64,000 nt of DNA from Porphyromonadaceae bacterium COT-184 OH4590 (GTDB taxonomy: Bacteria > Bacteroidota > Bacteroidia > Bacteroidales > Paludibacteraceae). Each line of letters begins with the position of its first letter. Position 1 is the stretch's first letter. The stretch covers positions 228 through 64,227 of the forward strand of contig JRAN01000059.1 of assembly GCA_000768855.1 (NCBI GenBank), given 5' to 3'. Under the pieces are notes generated by a model. It did no database searches. It was not told where the DNA came from and saw only the letters and a program-made list of their open reading frames with translations. Below are positions 1 through 8,629 of the stretch, in pieces. Both the position numbers and the translations under genes were made by a program.

Positions 1-216
1 TACATCGCCGCACAACTCACACTATTGGAGGAGGTCAAAAAAAAATATTCCGACTACCTCAAAGAAAAGGGCGAAAGCCAACAGGCTACCAAAGACAAGG
101 ACGAAGCCCTCACCAAACTCGAAAAATGGGTGCGAGAGTTTTATGCCATTACCAAAATAGCTCTCGAAGACAAACCCCAACTCTTGGAAAGCGTCGGCAA
201 ACTCGTCAGAGGATAG
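1..216 (+). CDS. C-terminal end of a hypothetical protein (5'-truncated by window edge)
   Basis: The frame is open from base 1 to a TAG at 214-216, so the gene begins outside the window. The visible 71 residues are charged and probably helical (EEVKKKYSDYLKEKGESQQA) and end with KPQLLESVGKLVRG. I do not recognise a family. The composition suggests a helical bundle or coiled-coil protein of the short hypothetical type common in Bacteroidota. Nothing downstream indicates a function. Confidence 0.6.
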   Translation, partial: YIAAQLTLLEEVKKKYSDYLKEKGESQQATKDKDEALTKLEKWVREFYAITKIALEDKPQLLESVGKLVRG

Positions 217-230
217 CGAAAACATCTCTT

Positions 231-464
231 ATGATAAGAGATAAAAAACATTCTCATCTTTATGATTTGATGTACAAAAAAACAGCAATGAGATACAACA
301 ACATTCGCGAACATTTCCAAGAAAGAAACGAAAAAGAGCGTATGAATAACAAAAGCGAAGACGAGCATTATAATGAGCTTATCGATAATCTGCGTGAAGC
401 CCTAAAAATCCTCGCCGACAAAATCAAACCCAAAGTATTTGAATACGGCTTTTTGAAAAAGTAA
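231..464 (+). CDS. Small charged hypothetical protein
   Basis: A 77-residue reading frame from an ATG at 231, 14 bp after the preceding gene's stop. An ATG at 126 in the same frame would overlap the upstream gene by 90 bp, so 231 is the more economical start; 270 and 288 are also possible. The product is hydrophilic and probably helical (EHYNELIDNLREALKILADK). No family is recognised. It may be a small partner of the upstream gene or a remnant. Confidence 0.4.
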   Translation: MIRDKKHSHLYDLMYKKTAMRYNNIREHFQERNEKERMNNKSEDEHYNELIDNLREALKILADKIKPKVFEYGFLKK

Positions 465-526
465 TTGTATATTCAACATTTTTGAGATGATTTTTGACAG
501 TTTAATACTAACAAAAAAGGTGGTGA

Positions 527-688
527 ATAACAGGCAAAACAGAAAACTACGATAAATACAAACACTCAAATTATGATAATCTAAAAATGATTTTTGGAGT
601 GGACGAAGATTTTCGATTGAGAGATTTTTGCACACAAAAAGAAACACCAATAACAAGAGAATATTTGGACAGTACAAATTGTCAATAA
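527..688 (+). pseudogene. Probable 3' fragment of a lost gene
   Basis: After a TGA at 524-526 the frame stays open for 53 codons to a TAA at 686-688. The composition looks like real protein (NYDNLKMIFGVDEDFRLRDF, then TPITREYLDS), but no ATG lies near its beginning; the only internal ATG would leave 33 residues. It is best read as the tail of a truncated gene. The family is not recognised. A strong terminator follows at 738-765. Confidence 0.35.
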
Positions 689-737
689 TTTAGTTTCCTA
701 TTTATTTATAGACAAGAATATAAACACTATTGGATAC

Positions 738-765
738 AAAAAACGCTTCGATTGAAGCGTTTTTT
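738..765. terminator. Bidirectional rho-independent terminator
   Basis: A perfect 12-bp inverted repeat (AAAAAACGCTTC and its complement) around a GATT loop, with an A-run on one side and a T-run on the other. It works in both directions: it ends the + strand fragment before it and the minus-strand DUF5020 gene that stops at 826. Confidence 0.85.
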
Positions 766-825
766 CTGCTTTCCCTTTCCATTTTTAACGAGTAGCTTTG
801 AACAAATTTTGCAAAAAGCAATCGC

Positions 826-1524
826 TTAGAATCTGTACTTTACAGCAACAGTCGGTATAGCAAACCAACGTTTTTCATCAAGAAAATTGTAGGTAAGGCG
901 TAGCTCGGTGCCAAAGGAAAATGACTTTGAGATATTGTACCAAAGTTGTGGTTCTGTCATAAATATGAGCTTTTTACCATTACTACCCGAAGTATGGTCT
1001 ATATTTTCCGTCCAAAGATCAAAGAAACCACTGAATGAGAGTTTGTCGTTTAGCATATCTTTACTCCATATAAAAGTCCATTGAATATCGTGACTCAAAC
1101 ACTCAAACAGATGTAATTTATAGGCAAAATAGGTGTTTAACACCCACGATTTCCAAAATATATTGTGCGAGCCACCTACGAGCAACGAGTTGTTTATAAG
1201 GAAACCGTTGCCAAGTCCGCCATTAAACTCTATATGTGGCATTATCGGAAAGCACCCTATTTGAAAGTCGCGAGCTATCTCTGTGTAAATCATACCAATA
1301 TTGCCTTTGAACATGTCGAAGTTGAGATCGAAAAGCACAAAAGTAGAACCTAATGTATCAGGTTTGAATATTTCAAAAGTACCTGTGAGGTAGTTGCGTT
1401 CGGCTATCTGTGAGCCGTAGAGCGAATGACGTGTATCATAGTGCAGTTCGAGTTGTTGTGCATAAGAGGTTGAAAATATTATTTCAATTAATAATACAAG
1501 AATTATGGGTGTTTTTTTTATCAT
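826..1524 (-). CDS. DUF5020 family outer-membrane barrel-like protein
   Basis: 232 residues from the ATG at 1524; a TTG two codons upstream is the less likely start. The N-terminus is a signal peptide ending in STSYAQ. The mature part resembles the Bacteroidota DUF5020 family: LELHYDTRHSLYGSQIAERN near the start, then GSTFVLFDLNFD and GNIGMIYTEIARDFQ. The C-terminus alternates aromatic residues and ends in VAVKYRF, typical of an outer-membrane beta-barrel. The function of the family is unknown. It is a single gene on the minus strand ending near the terminator at 738-765. Confidence 0.7.
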   Translation of the reverse strand: MIKKTPIILVLLIEIIFSTSYAQQLELHYDTRHSLYGSQIAERNYLTGTFEIFKPDTLGSTFVLFDLNFDMFKGNIGMIYTEIARDFQIGCFPIMPHIEFNGGLGNGFLINNSLLVGGSHNIFWKSWVLNTYFAYKLHLFECLSHDIQWTFIWSKDMLNDKLSFSGFFDLWTENIDHTSGSNGKKLIFMTEPQLWYNISKSFSFGTELRLTYNFLDEKRWFAIPTVAVKYRF

Positions 1525-1619
1525 ACTCAATAACAGATGTTTTTATTTTATTTAAAAACCATAGGCTATCTAAATGCGGGTAATCTATGGTTTTTACAAA
1601 TGAAAAATATTAATAAAAC

Positions 1620-2350
1620 TTATTTCTTTATTACCAAATGCTTAACCATACTACGTTTTTTCGATGTGTATCGTACAAGGTATATACCGTCGGATAGATT
1701 CGGCAGGTTTATATTAAGCATGCCGAAGTTTACATCGGCAGAATATACTTTCGTGCCTGTAGAACTGAAAATATCGATTTTGGCATTTTCATCAAGGTTA
1801 TCCACAGTAATAGTAAAATTACCATTGTTCGGTATAGGAAATAGTTGTAAGTCATTGTTTTTTACTATTTCGTTACCTGTAGGAGCAACTGGTACTGTTA
1901 TTTTTAGATATGCAGGGACACCATAATTTCCATTATTATCTTCGGGTACAAATATAGCATGTATAATATCTCCCGAATAACATGGTATAGTATCTTTGTG
2001 TGCAGTGGTAAATATCTCTTCTGGATCTGTTGATTCACGACAATAATTTACCAAATATTCGTAACCATATTTCTGTAATGTTGCATCCGCGAAATATGCA
2101 CCTTTGTGTTTTACAGCATAGCTATTGGGAGTTACTTCAAATATAGTAAGAGCACGGTTGTCTACTCCAAACATGTATTCAAATACTGCAACAGTAACTT
2201 GTGGAGAGTTTTCGCCGGCTTTTTGTATTACAAACTGCCCTGTAATGTTGTTTGACATCGAGATAAACTCACTATTGACAGTAAGTCGCGTTGTACCTGC
2301 ACATAAATGGCAGACATTAAAAATGCCAAAATTATTAGATTTTTCATCAT
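1620..2350 (-). pseudogene. Type IX secretion sorting-domain protein, apparently frameshifted
   Basis: The main frame (2258 down to 1620) encodes a beta-rich domain and then a typical T9SS C-terminal sorting domain: LQLFPIPNNGNFTI, DIFSSTGTKVY, DGIYLVRYTSKK and a final HLVIKK. It lacks a signal peptide, which a T9SS cargo needs. A signal peptide does lie just upstream in another frame, from the ATG at 2350 (MMKNLIILAFLMSAIYVQVQ), and that frame ends at 2228. The main frame is open upstream of 2258 and reads TTRLTVNSEFIS directly after the signal-peptide region. One base appears to be missing around 2285-2310. Either the gene is broken or the sequence has an error. Confidence 0.65.
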
Positions 2351-2448
2351 AATACTTTTTGATTTATCTAAATACTCTTAAATGTAATATGTTTTATAAA
2401 CAACACAGTAGAGTATTTAATTCTACTGTGTTGCAAAACCATTGACTT

Positions 2449-5289
2449 TTAGCTACATGTACAGAATAGATTTCTATCTCCATAAGCGTTGTCGATACGA
2501 GCAACCTTTGTCCAGAACTTGTTTTCTCTAACCCACTCAAGCGGGAAAGCCGCCTTATCTCGGGAGTATGAGTGGTTCCAGTTGTCAGTAGCTATCACAT
2601 AGTCGGGGTGAGGAGCATTTACCAGGACATTATCTTTGACATCAACTTTGCCCATTTCTACTTCTTCGATTTCTGCCCTGATAGTGAGTAGTGTTTCGAC
2701 AAATCTGTCGAGCTCTGCCAACGATTCACTCTCTGTAGGCTCTACCATCAATGTGCCATGAACAGGGAAAGAGAGAGTCGGAGCATGGAAACCGAAGTCC
2801 ATAAGACGTTTTGCTACATCACTTTCGGTGATACCCGATTTTTTGAATTGATGACAGTCGAGTATCATCTCATGACCCACTCTGCCTGTAGCACCTGTAT
2901 ATACTATACCATAAGCGTTTTCGAGCTTTTTGCATAGATAGTTGGCACTCAGAATAGCACATTTTGTGGCAAGCTCCAGACCATCGGCACCCATCATACG
3001 AATATAGCCGTAGGTGATAGGCAAAATACCCGCACTTCCCCATGGAGCTGATGATACGGCTGTTGTATGACGTTCTTCGGCAACAAAACTGTGTTGTGGA
3101 AGGAAATCTACAAGGTGTTTGGCTACACCAATAGGACCGACACCCGGACCACCGCCACCATGTGGCGATGCAAATGTTTTATGTAGGTTCAAATGGCAAA
3201 CGTCGGCACCAATAAAACCCGGTGAAGTGATACCCACCTGAGCGTTCATGTTAGCTCCATCCATATATACCTGTCCGCCATTTTTGTGGATTATATCCAT
3301 TATTTCGAGTATCTCCTGCTCAAACACACCATGAGTAGATGGGTATGTTATCATTAGTGCCGACAGGTTGTCTTTGTGCAGCTCGGCTTTGGCTCTAAGG
3401 TCGGCTAAATCGACATTACCTTTTTCATCCGAAGCCACTATTACCACATCAAAACCAGCTTGGATAGCACTTGCAGGGTTGGTACCGTGTGCCGAAGCAG
3501 GTATGAGTATTATATTTCTGTTGCCTTGACCATTGTGTTTTTGGTAACTGCGGATAGTCATAAGACCTGCATACTCACCTGCCGCACCCGAATTAGCCAT
3601 GAGCGACACCGCGGCAAAACCTGTAATTTCTGCAAGGTAACCTTCGAGGTTTTTTATTAACTCCTGATAACCCTCAGCTTGCCATATAGGAGCAAATGGG
3701 TGAATAGCACCAAACTCCGACCAACTCAAAGGCAACATTTCGGAGGCTGCATTTAGTTTCATAGTACAGCTGCCGAGCGAAATCATAGAGTGAGCTAATG
3801 ATATGTCTTGTCTTTCGAGTCTCTTCATATATCGCATCATCTCTGTTTCGGAGTGGTATTTTTCAAAAATATCGTGTTTGAGTGGTTTTTGTTTTCTCAA
3901 CAATGTCTCGGGTATATTTATACCGCTTATCTCATCTACTTTGAGCAAATCTTTGCCTGCTGTTTTGGCAAAAATACCTATAAGAGTGGCAAGTCCTTCC
4001 ATCGAAGTAGTTTCGTCTATAGAGATACCTACCATATTTTTTTCGTCGAAATACCGAATGTTTATTCTATGTTCTTCGAGGTTTCTACGCAAAACAGCAA
4101 CATCAACATTAGCCGGAAGTTCTATTTTGATTGTATCGAAATAGTGTCCGTTTTGTTCGCTGTAGCCGAGTTTTTTGAGTTCGTTGGCGAGGAAGCAAGT
4201 TTTTACGTGAATAGTCATCGCAATGTTATTCAATCCTTCGTTACCGTGATACAGAGCATAAAAACCTGCCATAGTAGCCAAAAGAGCCTGAGCGGTACAA
4301 ATGTTCGAAGTGGCTTTTTCGCGTTTGATATGCTGTTCGCGTGTCTGCAAGGCAAGACGTAGAGCCGGTTTATCGTTGGCATCTTTCGATACACCCACAA
4401 TACGCCCCGGTATATTACGCTTAAACTCCTCTTTACACGACATATAAGCCGCTGCAGGACCTCCATAGAACATAGGCACACCAAAACGTTGTGTAGTGCC
4501 GAATACTATATCGGCTCCCCACTCTCCCGGAGGGGTAAGCAGTACAAGGCTTAGTATATCGGCTGCAACGGCGGTTTTGGCACCGTTTTCGTTGCATCGT
4601 TTTACAAACTCCGCATAATCTTCTATTTTACCATTAGCATTGGGGTATTGAACAATGGCTCCGAATATTTTGGTCGAGAAGTCGAACTCTTTCCAATCGC
4701 CTACTACGAGGTTAATACCCTGTGGGGTACTGCGAGTACGGATAACATCCAAGGTTTGCGGGAATATGTTTTTGTCCACAAACAAAGTGTCGATACCCTC
4801 TTTTATCTGCTCTTTCGAACGCAAGCCAAACATCATTGTCATAGACTCGGCAGCCGCTGTACCCTCGTCGAGCAACGAACAGTTGGTAAGAGGCAGAGCA
4901 GTAAGATCGCAAACCATTGTCTGGAAGTTGAGCAAAGCCTCGAGCCTACCTTGCGATATTTCAGCCTGATATGGCGTGTATGAGGTGTACCAAACGGGGT
5001 TTTCGAATATATTTCGAAGAATAACCGACGGCGTTGCTGTACCGTAGTAACCAAGTCCGATATAGTTTGCAAAAACCATATTTTTAGACGCAAGTTGCTT
5101 AATATGAGCAAGATATTCGTATTCGGTCATTGCCTCGGGCAGGTTTAGAGGTGCTTTGAGGCGTATTTTTTCAGGCACTACCTGATTTATAAGTTCATCG
5201 ATAGAGCTGGTGCCTATCGCTTGCAGCATTTGAGGCAAATCTTTTTCGGCGATGCCTATATGCCTTTTGGAAAATTCGTTAAACTTCAT
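2449..5289 (-). CDS. gcvP: Glycine dehydrogenase (decarboxylating), P protein
   Basis: 946 residues, the full length of the single-chain P protein (fused alpha and beta halves). It decarboxylates glycine and passes the aminomethyl group to the lipoyl H protein in the glycine cleavage system. The PLP lysine lies in NLHKTF (about K704), followed by the glycine-rich ASPHGGGGPGVGPIGV. The N-terminus (FSKRHIG) is family-typical and supports the ATG at 5289. The other glycine cleavage genes are not in the window, so this gene stands alone. A TACCTTTG -7 element sits at 5327-5334 on the minus strand. Confidence 0.97.
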   Translation of the reverse strand: MKFNEFSKRHIGIAEKDLPQMLQAIGTSSIDELINQVVPEKIRLKAPLNLPEAMTEYEYLAHIKQLASKNMVFANYIGLGYYGTATPSVILRNIFENPVWYTSYTPYQAEISQGRLEALLNFQTMVCDLTALPLTNCSLLDEGTAAAESMTMMFGLRSKEQIKEGIDTLFVDKNIFPQTLDVIRTRSTPQGINLVVGDWKEFDFSTKIFGAIVQYPNANGKIEDYAEFVKRCNENGAKTAVAADILSLVLLTPPGEWGADIVFGTTQRFGVPMFYGGPAAAYMSCKEEFKRNIPGRIVGVSKDANDKPALRLALQTREQHIKREKATSNICTAQALLATMAGFYALYHGNEGLNNIAMTIHVKTCFLANELKKLGYSEQNGHYFDTIKIELPANVDVAVLRRNLEEHRINIRYFDEKNMVGISIDETTSMEGLATLIGIFAKTAGKDLLKVDEISGINIPETLLRKQKPLKHDIFEKYHSETEMMRYMKRLERQDISLAHSMISLGSCTMKLNAASEMLPLSWSEFGAIHPFAPIWQAEGYQELIKNLEGYLAEITGFAAVSLMANSGAAGEYAGLMTIRSYQKHNGQGNRNIILIPASAHGTNPASAIQAGFDVVIVASDEKGNVDLADLRAKAELHKDNLSALMITYPSTHGVFEQEILEIMDIIHKNGGQVYMDGANMNAQVGITSPGFIGADVCHLNLHKTFASPHGGGGPGVGPIGVAKHLVDFLPQHSFVAEERHTTAVSSAPWGSAGILPITYGYIRMMGADGLELATKCAILSANYLCKKLENAYGIVYTGATGRVGHEMILDCHQFKKSGITESDVAKRLMDFGFHAPTLSFPVHGTLMVEPTESESLAELDRFVETLLTIRAEIEEVEMGKVDVKDNVLVNAPHPDYVIATDNWNHSYSRDKAAFPLEWVRENKFWTKVARIDNAYGDRNLFCTCS

Positions 5290-5326
5290 ATCGTCAATTG
5301 TGTTTATCTGTTTAAAAATTATCTTG

Positions 5327-5334
5327 CAAAGGTA
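5327..5334 (-). promoter_or_regulatory. Promoter -7 element of gcvP
   Basis: Read on the minus strand this is TACCTTTG, matching the Bacteroidota TAnnTTTG element, with a TTG about 23 bp further upstream (5358-5360). It lies 38 bp before the gcvP ATG. Confidence 0.6.
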
Positions 5335-5537
5335 GCAAAAATAATTGAGAAATTTAGCAATGTATAACTTCCTGCCGACACCACTTAAAATATTGATACT
5401 ATCTTAAAAAAGTTTATTGTATTTTTGCTAATAAAAGTAATTGGAATGTTTGAAGTTAAACAGATTTTTTTTGTGTGTTATACTTTTATTTTATCATCTT
5501 CATTACAAAATCGAATTAAAAAGACAAAAAAAGTTTG

Positions 5538-5545
5538 TAACTTTG
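5538..5545 (+). promoter_or_regulatory. Promoter -7 element of tnaA
   Basis: TAACTTTG, a full match to TAnnTTTG, 48 bp before the tnaA ATG. A second match (TATTTTTG, 5420-5427) lies further upstream and could give a longer leader. The 304-bp gcvP-tnaA gap otherwise holds no gene, and I see no tryptophan-containing TnaC-like leader peptide in it. Confidence 0.6.
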
Positions 5546-5593
5546 CACGAAAAAAACGAAAAATCAATAAACAATTAAAATATATTACTTACA

Positions 5594-6967
5594 ATGAATT
5601 TACCATTTGCAGAATCGTGGAAAATTAAGATGGTCGAACCCATCAGAAAATCGACACGTCAAGAACGTGAACAGTGGCTGAAGGCAGCCAACTACAACGT
5701 GTTTCAACTCAACGCCGAAGAGGTCTATATCGACCTTTTGACCGACTCCGGTACAGGTTCGATGTCAGACCGCCAATGGGCTGGTATGATGATGGGCGAC
5801 GAGAGTTATGCCGGAGCGGTATCGTTTCGCAACTTGCAGAAGTCGATAGAGAAAATCACAGGTTTCAAGTATGTTGTGCCTACGCACCAAGGACGTGCTG
5901 CCGAGAATGTGCTTTTTTCGGCTTTGGTAAAAGAAGGCGACTACATACCGGGCAACTCACACTTTGACACTACCAAAGGGCATATAGAGAGTCGTAAAGC
6001 ATTTGCTGTCGACCTTACAATCGACGATGCCAAAGACACTCAAAAAGAGGTGCCTTTCAAAGGTAATGTCGATACCGACAAACTCGAAAAGTTCCTTGCA
6101 GAGAAAGCCGACAAAGTGCCTTTTATCATTGTTACCATCACCAACAATACTGCCGGCGGACAACCCGTTTCGATGGAAAATATGCGTAAAGTACGCGAGA
6201 TAGCAAACCGTTACAACAAGCCCGTATTGTTTGACTCGGCTCGTTTTGCAGAAAATGCCTATTTCATCAAAACACGTGAGAAAGGCTATGAAAATAAGAC
6301 CATTAAAGAGATTTGCCTAGAAACATTCTCTTATGCCGATGCTATGACAATGAGTGCCAAAAAAGATGCTATCGTAAATATGGGTGGATTTATCGCCACC
6401 AGCAAACAAGAGTGGTACGATAGGGCTAAAGTATTGGGTATCATATACGAAGGTTATCTCACTTATGGTGGTATGAATGGTCGCGATATGAACGCCTTGG
6501 CAATAGGTTTGGACGAAAACACAGAGTTCGACAACCTCGAAACACGCATCAAACAGGTGGAATACCTTGCTACTAAGCTCGATGAATACGGCATTCCGTA
6601 TCAACGTCCTGCCGGCGGACACGCTATCTTTGTCGATGCCACAAGAGTGCTTACCAAAGTACCCAAAGAGGAGTTTCCCGCTCAGACTTTGACTGTAGAG
6701 CTATACCTCGAAGCCGGTATCAGAGGTTGCGAAATAGGTTACCTGCTTGCCGACCGCGATCCTGTAACAAGAGAGAATCGTTTCGGAGGTCTCGACCTGC
6801 TCCGTTTGGCTATTCCACGCCGTGTATATACCAACAACCACATGGATGTTGTCGCTGCCGCTCTTAAAAATGTTTTCGACCGCAGAGAGAGTATCACTCG
6901 TGGCGTAAAAATAGTATGGGAAGCCGAGATAATGAGACACTTCACCGTAAAACTCGAAAGACTGTAA
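5594..6967 (+). CDS. tnaA: Tryptophanase
   Basis: 457 residues, the usual length. This PLP enzyme splits L-tryptophan into indole, pyruvate and ammonia. The lysine that binds PLP is K257 in MTMSAKKDAIVNMGG. Two features separate it from the close relative tyrosine phenol-lyase. The motif GIRGCEIG has Glu where tyrosine phenol-lyase has its substrate-binding Arg, and the C-terminal MRHFTVKLE carries the tryptophanase His. LLTDSGTGSMSDRQWAGMMM and PTHQGRAAENVLF are family signatures. It is a single gene with its own promoter and a long-stem terminator after it. No tryptophan permease gene follows, unlike in E. coli. Confidence 0.93.
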   Translation: MNLPFAESWKIKMVEPIRKSTRQEREQWLKAANYNVFQLNAEEVYIDLLTDSGTGSMSDRQWAGMMMGDESYAGAVSFRNLQKSIEKITGFKYVVPTHQGRAAENVLFSALVKEGDYIPGNSHFDTTKGHIESRKAFAVDLTIDDAKDTQKEVPFKGNVDTDKLEKFLAEKADKVPFIIVTITNNTAGGQPVSMENMRKVREIANRYNKPVLFDSARFAENAYFIKTREKGYENKTIKEICLETFSYADAMTMSAKKDAIVNMGGFIATSKQEWYDRAKVLGIIYEGYLTYGGMNGRDMNALAIGLDENTEFDNLETRIKQVEYLATKLDEYGIPYQRPAGGHAIFVDATRVLTKVPKEEFPAQTLTVELYLEAGIRGCEIGYLLADRDPVTRENRFGGLDLLRLAIPRRVYTNNHMDVVAAALKNVFDRRESITRGVKIVWEAEIMRHFTVKLERL

Positions 6968-7047
6968 TCTAATATTTTTTGATGTATCTCATAAGTGTCC
7001 AACTGCTACGTTGTTTTCATTTTTGAGGTTACATTATATTATTAACC

Positions 7048-7095
7048 AACAACTTGCATTCAATTATATCAACCGTATAAGGGATGCAAGTTGTT
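7048..7095 (+). terminator. Probable terminator after tnaA
   Basis: 12-bp perfect stem (AACAACTTGCAT and its complement) with a 24-nt loop, followed by TTGTTTGTATATT. The T-tract is imperfect, so it may be a terminator or an mRNA-stabilising hairpin. Confidence 0.5.
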
Positions 7096-7139
7096 TGTAT
7101 ATTATATCAATCTACCATGCTATATTTTATAAAAAATAT

Positions 7140-7170
7140 TTTGCCGAATAAAAAAAATATCTTACCTTTG
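7140..7170 (+). promoter_or_regulatory. Promoter of the rplU-rpmA operon
   Basis: TTTG (7140-7143), 19 bp, then TACCTTTG (7163-7170): a textbook Bacteroidota promoter. It implies a leader of roughly 85-90 nt before rplU, long enough for regulation, although I see no clear protein-binding mimic. Confidence 0.75.
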
Positions 7171-7264
7171 CCGTCTGATTCGCAAAAAGGCTAAAAAGCA
7201 GCAATGTTATTGATATTCAACAACAACTCGCCTTACGGTCACTAACTAAAATTGATATAAAAAT

Positions 7265-7579
7265 ATGTATGCAATTGTAGAGATGCTTGGACAACAGTTC
7301 AAAGTAGAGGTTGGCAAAAAAATATTTGTTCACCGAATGAATGGAGCCGAAAGAGGCTCAAATGTAGAGTTTGAAAATGTACTTTTAGTTGACAACAACG
7401 GTTCTATCAAAGTAGGTACGCCTAATGTGAGCGGCGCAAAGGTTGTAACAGAGGTTATTTCGCACGTTAGAGGAGACAAAGTATTGGTTTTCAAAAAAAA
7501 ACGTCGCAAAGGGTATAGAAAACTTAACGGACATCGTCAAGATTTTACAGAATTGATGATTAAAGAAATTATTGCTTAA
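7265..7579 (+). CDS. rplU: 50S ribosomal protein L21
   Basis: 104 residues, normal for bL21. The start [20 protein letters not shown] and the basic C-terminal stretch [17 protein letters not shown] are the L21 signature; this part binds 23S rRNA. It is first in a two-gene operon with rpmA 25 bp downstream, the near-universal bacterial pairing, and is expressed from the promoter at 7140-7170. Confidence 0.97.
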   Translation: MYAIVEMLGQQFKVEVGKKIFVHRMNGAERGSNVEFENVLLVDNNGSIKVGTPNVSGAKVVTEVISHVRGDKVLVFKKKRRKGYRKLNGHRQDFTELMIKEIIA

Positions 7580-7604
7580 TTGAAATTTTAAACACAAAAA
7601 GATT

Positions 7605-7868
7605 ATGGCACATAAGAAAGGAGTAGGTAGTTCGAAAAACGGTAGAGAGTCGGAAAGTAAACGACTCGGGGTTAAAATTTTCGGCGGACAGTTTGCCAAA
7701 GCGGGTAATATATTGGTTCGTCAACGTGGTACCGTACATAATGCGGGCAACAATGTAGGAATGGGTAAAGACCACACATTGTACGCATTAATCACCGGTA
7801 AAGTAGAGTTTAGAAAAAAAAGAGACAATCGTAGCTATGTATCGGTTGTTCCTTGTGAAGCGGTATAA
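7605..7868 (+). CDS. rpmA: 50S ribosomal protein L27
   Basis: 87 residues, normal for bL27, whose N-terminal tail reaches the peptidyl-transferase centre. It begins [16 protein letters not shown] with the conserved GVGSS-NGR motif, and there is no Firmicutes-type cleaved extension. The core contains LVRQRGT and [14 protein letters not shown]. It is the second gene of the rplU-rpmA operon, followed by a strong terminator. Confidence 0.97.
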   Translation: MAHKKGVGSSKNGRESESKRLGVKIFGGQFAKAGNILVRQRGTVHNAGNNVGMGKDHTLYALITGKVEFRKKRDNRSYVSVVPCEAV

Positions 7869-7904
7869 TATTTTACCGCTATTCTGATAAATCAAGTGAT
7901 ATAT

Positions 7905-7937
7905 AAAACAAAAGCAAAATATTGCTTTTGTTTTTTT
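7905..7937 (+). terminator. Rho-independent terminator of rplU-rpmA
   Basis: 13-bp perfect stem (AAAACAAAAGCAA with its complement), loop AATA, followed by a run of T. It ends the ribosomal protein operon 37 bp after rpmA. Confidence 0.9.
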
Positions 7938-7954
7938 ATTTGTAAAAAAAACAT

Positions 7955-7962
7955 TAACTTTG
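7955..7962 (+). promoter_or_regulatory. Promoter -7 element of the NadR-like kinase gene
   Basis: TAACTTTG, a full consensus match just after the rpmA terminator. It overlaps the first TTG of the open frame (7960), so that codon cannot be the start. Transcription should begin near 7969, giving an almost leaderless mRNA for the TTG start at 7978. Confidence 0.65.
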
Positions 7963-7977
7963 CCAAAAAGTAAGGCT

Positions 7978-8496
7978 TTGAAAAAGATTGTAATACTTGG
8001 ACCTGAGTCGGTGGGCAAAACCACCTTGTGTATGGAGTTGGAAAAACGACTTAATGTTGTGGTTGTTCCCGAATACGCTCGAAAATATGTTGAGAGTCTC
8101 AATAGGCATTATACCTATGATGACGTGGAGATAATAGCCAAAGAGCAACTCTCAAGTTTCAAAAAAGCCATAGTGGAAAATCCCGACAAAGATTTTTTGA
8201 TAATGGATACTTTTTTGATAGTTACAAAAGTGTGGTTTACACACGTTTATGAAAGATGCCCAAAGTGGCTGCCCTTAGAGATAGAAAAAGAAAAAATAGA
8301 TCTTTATTTGATACTAAAACCCGATATAGAGTGGGTAGAAGACCCTGTTAGAGAAAACCCTCATATAAGAGAATATCTATATGAGCAGTACAAAAAGGAA
8401 ATAGAGGCAATAGGAGGCAATTATGTAGAAATAGGAGGAGTAGGTAATATCAGGACAAAAAGGGCTTTGAGAGCAATCAATAGATTGAAAAAATAA
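7978..8496 (+). CDS. P-loop kinase of the NadR nicotinamide riboside kinase type
   Basis: 172 residues from a TTG at 7978, giving (M)KKIVILGPESVGKTTLC, the usual N-terminus of this family; the open frame's earlier TTG at 7960 lies inside the promoter. The Walker A loop is GPESVGKT. The segments VVPEYARKYVE and FLIMDTFLIVTKVW resemble the kinase domain of NadR, which phosphorylates nicotinamide riboside to NMN for NAD salvage. Bacteroidota homologues are often annotated only as ATP-binding protein, and the substrate is inferred. There is no adenylyltransferase domain. The gene is single, with its own promoter. Confidence 0.7.
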   Translation: MKKIVILGPESVGKTTLCMELEKRLNVVVVPEYARKYVESLNRHYTYDDVEIIAKEQLSSFKKAIVENPDKDFLIMDTFLIVTKVWFTHVYERCPKWLPLEIEKEKIDLYLILKPDIEWVEDPVRENPHIREYLYEQYKKEIEAIGGNYVEIGGVGNIRTKRALRAINRLKK

Positions 8497-8629
8497 AAAA
8501 TATACTTCGATAAGACCTATAACACGATATAAGTCAAAACAGTAGTTTATAAATAAATATGTTAAATATAAATCAAGATAACTAAAACAATAAGTTTTTG
8601 ATTGTCTGATATAAATTTTTGAAAGTATT

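Noticed and set aside
5425-5628. A 67-codon frame before tnaA as a TnaC-like leader peptide.
   Set aside because: It contains no tryptophan codon, crosses the tnaA promoter and overlaps the tnaA start.
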